A stretch of 12,085 nt of DNA from Jejubacter sp036620675 (GTDB lineage: Bacteria; Pseudomonadota; Gammaproteobacteria; Enterobacterales; Enterobacteriaceae), in assembly GCA_036620675.1 (NCBI GenBank), contig JAZHEE010000059.1; one strand, written 5' to 3'. Made by a program: the position numbers and the translations under genes. Below, piece by piece: positions 9,101 through 12,085 of the stretch. The first letter of the stretch is position 1. Each line of letters begins with the position of its first letter. The notes under the pieces are model-generated. The model made no database searches and was not told where the DNA came from. It saw nothing but the letters and a program-made list of their open reading frames with translations.

Positions 9101-10263
9101 CCATTTTCCAGATTCACCAGAGTCGCGGTGGAGTTTATCATCTGGATATTTGCACTATCGCCAATGGTCACTGTCGCGCCGGAACCGTCTGCGTGTATAT
9201 ATGAAACAGACGTGTTTAGAGCGTAGGCATGCATCGCATCATCATCCGCGATACTCACACTGGAGAGGATAGCATGATTGGTGTCGTCCCAAGCCTTCAT
9301 CAACTCTTTATGGTATTCACCACTATCAAGACGAATCTCATCATTTTCAAGAGCGCTAATAAGTTTGCTATTATACTTTTTAAAGTCCTCAAGGTTATTA
9401 ACTGTCTGATGCCCCAGATACTTGCTTTCAAACTCACCAGCAAAGCTATCAGCAGACATATTCGCCAACGGATTACTGGCATCACTCATATTGTTATAGT
9501 TATTTCCTAACCTGACTACCGTTTTAGACAGGTAATTCAATGCAGCACTGTTACTACCGTCTGAAGTAACATGGAAAACGGAAGCAAGATTTTCCTTTTT
9601 AACACTACTTTTTAAGATCGCATTAAAATAGTTGCTGGAATCTGTCACCCAAGAACTTCCGGTACTGCCGACATTAACATCCAGACTAGAACCAGCACCG
9701 ACTTCATAGAAATTTTTGTCTACATACTGGCCATCCTTTCCAACAGGGAGGGAAATACCGACCACAAAATCTTTTGCCGCCTGCTCCTGAAAATCATCGT
9801 TATTATAAACAAGCATCGAACTATTCGCACCGGTATTTTTGTCCTTAACGTTAATGGACATAGTTTGAGAACCTATGCGAATAATCTGCCGATCTACCCA
9901 CTGCCTGGAATCTTCTGTGAGGTATCCTTTATCCCGCGCCTCACCCAGCGTCATCATCTGGTAGCCTTCAGCTCCGCGCTGAATAGCAGAAAACGATCCG
10001 GTCAGCGTATTGCCCCCCATCGCCATTATCTGTGTCGTAATATTATCAGGCGCAGTTTTGGCAACGGTAAAATCTTGTGCCTGAGCGCTTTGCAGCAGAG
10101 AAGTTGCGATCAATGCCGCCAGCATACTTAAGCGGATAACAGGTGAAGCAAGTCGCGTTTTATCTGCTCCACCAGTTACCTTACTGCTTCGATTTCCCAG
10201 CTCAGAAACCACATCATAGCGCCGCAGGTTTCTGTTCCATTTAACTCTAAAAATTGAATTCAT
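3169..10263 (-). CDS. very large AIDA-type autotransporter adhesin (type Va)
   Basis: The product has 2364 residues. The start is taken as ATG 10263 because AGGGG sits seven bases upstream and the protein then begins with a textbook extended signal peptide region (MNSIFRVKWNRNLRRYDVV). The frame continues upstream to a GTG at 10320, which looks like untranslated leader. The signal peptide core is 42-60, with probable cleavage AQA|QDF after A62. Residues 63 to about 350 are non-repetitive and mixed alpha/beta-like. From about 355 to 2010 come right-handed beta-helix rungs with recurring N.GTI...G and G(V/I).V.GG motifs, RTX-like motifs (TGAGDDTF at 1223-1230, GGDGKDRVE at 1249-1257), PATR-like repeats at about 1590-1830 and an RGD at 1740-1742. 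A (PDPT)n linker starts at 2017. The barrel covers about 2050-2364, opens with SMWLRNIGGHNRF and ends in Phe (GVKVNF), the BAM signal. It is expected to display the passenger on the cell surface for adhesion or aggregation. No serine-protease motif was seen. Confidence 0.95.
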   Translation of the reverse strand: MNSIFRVKWNRNLRRYDVVSELGNRSSKVTGGADKTRLASPVIRLSMLAALIATSLLQSAQAQDFTVAKTAPDNITTQIMAMGGNTLTGSFSAIQRGAEGYQMMTLGEARDKGYLTEDSRQWVDRQIIRIGSQTMSINVKDKNTGANSSMLVYNNDDFQEQAAKDFVVGISLPVGKDGQYVDKNFYEVGAGSSLDVNVGSTGSSWVTDSSNYFNAILKSSVKKENLASVFHVTSDGSNSAALNYLSKTVVRLGNNYNNMSDASNPLANMSADSFAGEFESKYLGHQTVNNLEDFKKYNSKLISALENDEIRLDSGEYHKELMKAWDDTNHAILSSVSIADDDAMHAYALNTSVSYIHADGSGATVTIGDSANIQMINSTATLVNLENGATLVNNGILGAAGSPLQPSYIIAAHNTSVVENNGVIDAGTNPEIATIFPNKMEGVAYGKQIAVFADGNSVANNNATGVINVASRNDYQPNVGVMLTGAAVFTNDGNLNIAATQEKNSILGTQSNIGIEAQRSSRVTNNGHIYIGREAQRASSDNTADLAIKQHSIGAHIYGSVVFNATQDSTITIGTLTENATAIDIGGTATLNQAGTININGNVASAPETNSAVHNVGILVQSDATRADRVVNSGTINLNGINAIGIDVMGGGQATHTGTININNGFDSASGYPNYGVVSEATGALAIISGDINLNGDRGVGVYVKDGGTINITEQGAVNFLSGKDQTGYLIYGAGSTVNNTATGEQDVSTEGSTLYRIDKGATFAGDSAGSSALSATGKDSTIIRVTGKTTEGTQSMLNTGGLVLNVNAEGATGVRVEGGAKGTIDANTNITISGKGATAGIVDGRYFDYKNPKEENTDLKGNSVLTSYATLSADNTAAGAMGYKVLSGGTLKHEGSIDFSGASTPVNADEHDAIGVQVDGGRLENAGNISVNGVAVDILGADSKVANTGTVSATNGTAAYRVGSGASLTLSGTGTTEAGGKAHGILLETGAKELNVKDATIEMDAAGIGNGIENKAEIAGIQLTNTTINVGDGAGVRTSASLASTNSGTITVNGSGKGLLFEKANNSAGTLSDTERMSDKDYDMSASQGLIINVESAKGLGMVTNTSGDIKTGVSINVNNSAGGVALSVGGQTANVEQSGTLISGAAKQVVDIDNGFTKTFTNSGTITSNSDAALVMDVNNQGVKFTNASGGVLTGAVNLKSAQGNTVILEHTSKANTVFTTGAGDDTFILKDIVAAEKETLFKALRGGDGKDRVELDNSSYTLDSERQMQEMENIDLKSGSVLTLDDVLQDLSGEGEGFSVDKTSTLVVKNSQNLDFASHLAGNGLVQVNLGNSDNAFAFTANNAGDGFAGTVELADSRFLLDGDNTSALSKATLKLSAGNITTVAKGTQTIDGLTFNGGTARFDTDTLGKGVAESYVETTGQLDISGRGQVQVMLNPVLNAPTLPDNTLSLMQQDDAQIGLKLAGTTGSMAGSGGNLTLIDQNGNAISDAVTTTVEQNGMSVANATYDYRLTGGDNSDGLWVNYGLKSLALLTQGDDALALSAAGLQGAGADLSAQVTGSGDLALDSGAGNTLSLSNLDNDYTGITDVRSGNLLMANDNVLGQTAELRQAAGTTVDMAGHNQQVGLLNTESGAATMLNGGTLTVANGGEVNGALSGAGNLILNGGTMVINGANSALTAATRIDAGAEASLNHVSGLGSGGIQTDGALTLKQATGDLVNALSGAGQVAITQGSDVVLRGDNSRFAGHFDIAAESKLTATSQGGLGTGAVADEGILTLDVADSWQIANAISGSGDVHKAGAGRVVLQQAAAQYTGQTDVAAGTLILGSAGSDVTLASSAVSIADGAVFGGYGATAGDVSNQGTLVVGELASPRARALAASGAATTFTVGGNLTNASHIVIGQSGSGATGNVLHVSGDYVGNGGAITFNTALGGDDSATDRMIVDGSTSGTSAVSVANAGGSGAQTLNGIELIHVGGNSAGEFTQSGRIVAGAYDYQLVRGSGSNASNWYLVSGTQPDPTPDPTPDPTPDPTPDPKPNPKPWVRPEAGIYTANIAAANTLFVNRLQDRLGETHYVDALTGEDRVTSMWLRNIGGHNRFKDSSGQLSTQANRYVMQLGGDIAQWSSDGQNRFHLGVMGGYANQKSNSRNSRSGYRADGSINGYSVGLYGTWLQDNEAKTGAYVDTWLQYSWFNNSVSGESIGSESYKSKGLTGSLEAGYTWKVGERDERTSFYIQPKAQAIWMGVKADDHTEANGTRVSSEGDGNVQTRLGLRGFIKGHSKLDGGKQRTFEPFVEANWIHNTRDFGATMNGVRVSQAGARNIGEVKVGVEGQLNPRVNLWGNVAQQVGDKGYSDTSAMLGVKVNF
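4148..4219 (-). repeat. 12-bp tandem repeat encoding the Pro-Asp-Pro-Thr linker
   Basis: Four near-identical units of GGATCTGGYGTC (+ strand) lie at 4160-4207, flanked by a degenerate unit on each side (4148-4159 and 4208-4219). They encode PDPT tetrapeptides between passenger and barrel, and the motif decays into PDPKPNPKP toward the barrel. Units of 12 bp keep frame when lost or gained, so the linker length can vary without breaking the gene. Confidence 0.9.
8308..8317 (-). repeat. G10 homopolymer inside the autotransporter gene (possible phase-variation tract)
   Basis: Ten consecutive C on the + strand give ATG GGG GGG GGG on the coding strand (Met649 and Gly650-652). The present length keeps the frame open. 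One extra G would reach a TAA at 8278-8276, and one fewer G would stop at 8075-8073, both far upstream of the barrel. The Gly-Gly pair is common in these beta-helix rungs (MGGG, KDGG, EGG, DGG), but elsewhere it is coded with mixed codons. Confidence 0.9.
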
Positions 10264-10409
10264 TTTCATCCCCTGGATGACGTAATACAAGTACCCGCTT
10301 CTTTTATTCAAGAAGCGCACTAATCCTTTCTCTCAAAAAATGAGATAATAGATATAACGTTTTAAGACGTTACAGATTAAGTTCCTTTTATTATGTTTAC
10401 GTCCTCCTG
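10264..10409 (-). promoter_or_regulatory. leader between regulator and autotransporter with an 18-bp dyad
   Basis: This 146-base leader has a perfect dyad TAACGT-N6-ACGTTA at 10355-10372, a plausible operator for a dimeric LuxR-type protein (inference). A second small inverted repeat, TCTCA-AAAAA-TGAGA, lies at 10331-10345. Just after the regulator stop there is a strong Shine-Dalgarno-like AGGAGG (minus, 10406-10401) with no ATG, GTG or TTG at the right distance. A TATATC or TATTAT could be a -10 box, but no good -35 pairs with it. No terminator separates the two genes, so co-transcription is possible. Confidence 0.45.
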
Positions 10410-11009
10410 TTACCTTGTAAAACAAACATTATTTTGTTCATTTTTTCCAGGTCGATAAAAACTGCCTGTATTACAACGTAATAACATTAGTGCATTACAG
10501 AAAAACAGGTTTCTTGGGTGCGGCCGGGTGAACCCCAGCTTTTTCATCAATATATATTTTTTCCCATGAACTTTCTTTACCGACATGTGCAACCGCCGGG
10601 CAATAGTCGCAATGCGATCTTCATCATCAATAATGCTGTTCATGATCAAAAAATCTGTCGCTGAAAATGAAATTTTGCGGGTATAACCGATTTTGATAAA
10701 CCGGCATATGGATGCCCACATTGACTTACACTCTATTCGCTTTGATATATATCCGGTATAGATTGAACTATTATTCATCTCCACAACATCAAAAACATGG
10801 AGAACATTTTTAACATTATTTAGCGCCTGACAAACACGCTGTAAAAAAACGTTATTCTCTATTGCAACAATGTACAGTAAAACCGGATCGAGCACGTGTT
10901 CGAGATCATCAATGCAGCGGCAAATAGAAACATCGACACCCCGTGAGACAAGATAATCTTTTAGTCCCAGGCTATAGAACACATCATCGGAAATAACTAC
11001 AATACTCAT
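10410..11009 (-). CDS. LuxR/RcsA-like transcriptional regulator with degenerate receiver-like domain
   Basis: The product has 199 residues counted from the ATG at 11009 (MSIVVISDDVF), chosen because GGTGA lies five bases upstream and the first strand then fits a response-regulator fold. An ATG at 11021 and a TTG at 11057 are in-frame alternatives. Residues 1 to about 105 look receiver-like: D8-D9 form the acidic pair, but the phospho-acceptor strand reads YIVAIEN with Glu51 where Asp is expected, so phosphorylation is unlikely. Residues 113-177 form a LuxR-type helix-turn-helix (FSATDFLIMNSI, then IATIARRLHMSVKKVHGKK as the DNA-reading part). The layout resembles RcsA, BglJ and similar accessory regulators that work without phosphorylation, often as heterodimers with RcsB. 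It lies directly upstream of the autotransporter and is the obvious candidate to control it. The target is not shown by the sequence alone. Confidence 0.85.
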   Translation of the reverse strand: MSIVVISDDVFYSLGLKDYLVSRGVDVSICRCIDDLEHVLDPVLLYIVAIENNVFLQRVCQALNNVKNVLHVFDVVEMNNSSIYTGYISKRIECKSMWASICRFIKIGYTRKISFSATDFLIMNSIIDDEDRIATIARRLHMSVKKVHGKKYILMKKLGFTRPHPRNLFFCNALMLLRCNTGSFYRPGKNEQNNVCFTR

Positions 11010-11080
11010 TGCATTCACCATCCTGGCTATGGCCTTTATCCGTAGTAAGGCTTTCAAACACAGTCATCCTCAGCCAAAAT

Positions 11081-11105
11081 GCTTCAGGAAGCTACGTTTG
11101 TAGCT
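11081..11105 (-). promoter_or_regulatory. two overlapping hairpins in the regulator leader
   Basis: On the minus strand AGCTAC-AAAC-GTAGCT (11105-11090) overlaps GCTTC-CT-GAAGC (11092-11081) by three bases, so only one can form at a time. The second is followed by ATTTTGG, a weak U-run. They lie about 70 bases before the regulator ATG. A switch between them could tune regulator expression, but this is inference from complementarity only. Confidence 0.3.
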
Positions 11106-11116
11106 TAGTTTATTGA

Positions 11117-11122
11117 ATTATA
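11117..11122 (-). promoter_or_regulatory. likely -10 box of the regulator promoter
   Basis: The minus strand carries a perfect TATAAT here, within TTTTATATAATTC. No strong -35 is found at 16-18 bp (TCAGTA at 17 bp is poor). It would put the start of transcription near 11110 and give a leader of about 100 bases containing the two overlapping hairpins. Confidence 0.4.
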
Positions 11123-11800
11123 TAAAACATATTGATAAATACTGACAGCCACATACATCAAAAGCCATGTTAATAAAAAGCACAAAGGAACAACATGTAA
11201 TTTTTTTACTCCCTTATGGGAATTCTTATTCACACAACAAAAATCTCAAAGATGTTTTTACCGATAGCCTCCCCTCAAATCGATAGCCAATGACTATCAA
11301 ACAACTACCATTGATCTATAAATGCGATTAATAAAATCATAAAAAACAAAAAAAATTAAACAAAATCATAGCATTAAATAACTCTAATCAACCTGGGTTA
11401 TTATTAGGCGTAATGAAATTAAAAATAAAAAACCACAGAAATGAAAAAGCAATTAGGACATATCGCCCCCCTTTTTACAATTTATGTAAGAATTCGCATG
11501 ATGGAATTTTCTTATTCCAAAGTGAAAATTCTCATTTCCGTAAAATATATCTCAAAGAGAAATAACCACAGGTTAAACATGGAAAAGTCACAACATTATT
11601 TTTTATATTATTAGTAAACAATAAAATCATAATCACAAACAAGACAAATCTTATTGCAAAAACCAAAATAAGACATTTCATCATAAAACAAAAGAAACGG
11701 AGAAATGTATTTACAGTAAACAGGTGGGGCCGAATATATAAAAACTATATGAAACCGGCAGGCTATGATTAGCAAAAAAATACTATTGAAAGTCATGTCA
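11123..11800. other. AT-rich non-coding region upstream of the regulator
   Basis: No supported gene is seen. A minus-strand frame at 11611-11796 encodes only a hydrophobic Phe/Ile/Tyr-rich peptide expected from AT-rich DNA. The region has repeated A- and T-tracts (for example 11339-11370) compatible with curved, H-NS-bound DNA. It also carries CGATAGCC twice (11262-11269 and 11281-11288) with an inverted CTATC at 11294-11298, and an 8-bp inverted repeat at 11504-11531. It probably holds the upstream control region of the adhesion locus. Confidence 0.5.
11504..11531. repeat. 8-bp perfect inverted repeat, GAATTTTC-N12-GAAAATTC
   Basis: GAATTTTC at 11504-11511 and GAAAATTC at 11524-11531 are exact reverse complements. 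A smaller dyad, GGAAT-TTTCTT-ATTCC (11503-11518), is nested over the left arm. Without a U-run it is not a terminator. It may be a protein-binding site upstream of the regulator, or chance in AT-rich DNA. Confidence 0.35.
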
Positions 11801-12085
11801 CTAGCTGCATCACAGTGAGCTTTTTGTCCGTTTAATGTTGGTTGAGTTTATCCACAAAGACTAATGCACAGAAAGCTCCTGAGCGGAGCCTCATATGAAA
11901 CCCCATCAGAGAGCTTACAACAGTACACCGACGTTAGATTGCGGATAGCACACAGGTGGCCTTCCAGCGCTGGAAACTGCTGTTCGCCTTATCCATGATC
12001 TTAGCCTGGTAGATTAGCCCCATAGATCACCAGACGCTTCGCCTCTCTTAAAATAAGAGGTAGTCTTGGAACTATGTTTAACACC
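11801..12085. other. GC-richer right end with palindromes and doubtful tiny frames
   Basis: Composition rises here relative to the AT-rich stretch to the left. A perfect 14-bp palindrome TTCCAGCGCTGGAA lies at 11962-11975. GCTCC-TGAGC-GGAGC (11875-11889) forms a hairpin whose right arm GGAG would be the ribosome site of a 17-codon plus frame (ATG 11895 to TAG 11948). On the minus strand a frame open to the window edge ends at TAA 12003-12001 (LPLILREAKRLVIYGANLPG), and a 29-codon frame follows it in another phase (MGLIYQAKIMDKANSSFQRW). These could be fragments of a decayed gene or insertion element, but no family is recognised and nothing decides between the strands. Confidence 0.3.

Noticed and set aside
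10264..10320. Autotransporter start at GTG 10320
   Set aside because: The ESPR consensus begins at MNSIF (10263) with AGGGG at correct spacing; the 19 extra residues do not fit an ESPR.
11210..11232. RcsAB-box-like TGGGAATTCTTA
   Set aside because: The centre lacks two bases of the RcsAB consensus and similar matches are expected in AT-rich DNA.
11611..11796. Minus-strand 61-residue frame
   Set aside because: AT-rich hydrophobic peptide, no convincing ribosome site and no family.

Overview
The window reads as an accessory surface-adhesion locus of a gamma-proteobacterium, most likely from the Enterobacterales. The evidence is an autotransporter with an extended signal peptide region (MNSIFRVKWN...), an AIDA-type barrel, a BapA-type biofilm adhesin, an OmpH/Skp-like lipoprotein and a LuxR-type regulator. 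Genus and species cannot be fixed from the sequence. All four well-supported genes lie on the minus strand, so transcription runs right to left. The intergenic stretches are AT-rich, as in horizontally acquired, silenced islands.

Layout, in transcription order. (1) 11010-12085 is a gene-poor, mostly AT-rich region with several inverted repeats and a likely promoter for the regulator; its last ~280 bp are richer in GC and hold only doubtful small reading frames. (2) 10410-11009 is a 199-residue LuxR/RcsA-like regulator with a degenerate receiver-like half and a C-terminal helix-turn-helix. (3) 10264-10409 is a short leader with an 18-bp dyad. (4) 3169-10263 is a 2364-residue AIDA-type autotransporter: ESPR and signal peptide, a non-repetitive N-terminal domain, a very long beta-helix passenger, a (PDPT)n linker and a C-terminal barrel ending in Phe. 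A run of ten G (coding strand) interrupts its codons at residues 649-652. (5) 3140-3162 is an intrinsic-terminator-like hairpin just after the autotransporter stop. (6) 2589-3116 is an OmpH/Skp-like lipoprotein. (7) 1503-2588 is a 1.1-kb AT-rich gap with strong A-over-T strand bias. (8) 1-1502 is the first 500 residues of a BapA-like, probably type I-secreted adhesin with three bacterial Ig-like modules and the start of a Ser-Asp repeat; it runs off the left edge.

Proposed working model (inference): the regulator drives or tunes the autotransporter. The lipoprotein, transcribed by read-through of the hairpin, acts as a dedicated periplasmic holdase for the unusually large autotransporter. The giant Ig/SD-repeat adhesin downstream is a second adhesive system under its own long regulatory region. 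The most testable observations are the G10 tract, which could make the autotransporter phase-variable, and the pairing of a Skp-like lipoprotein with a single autotransporter.
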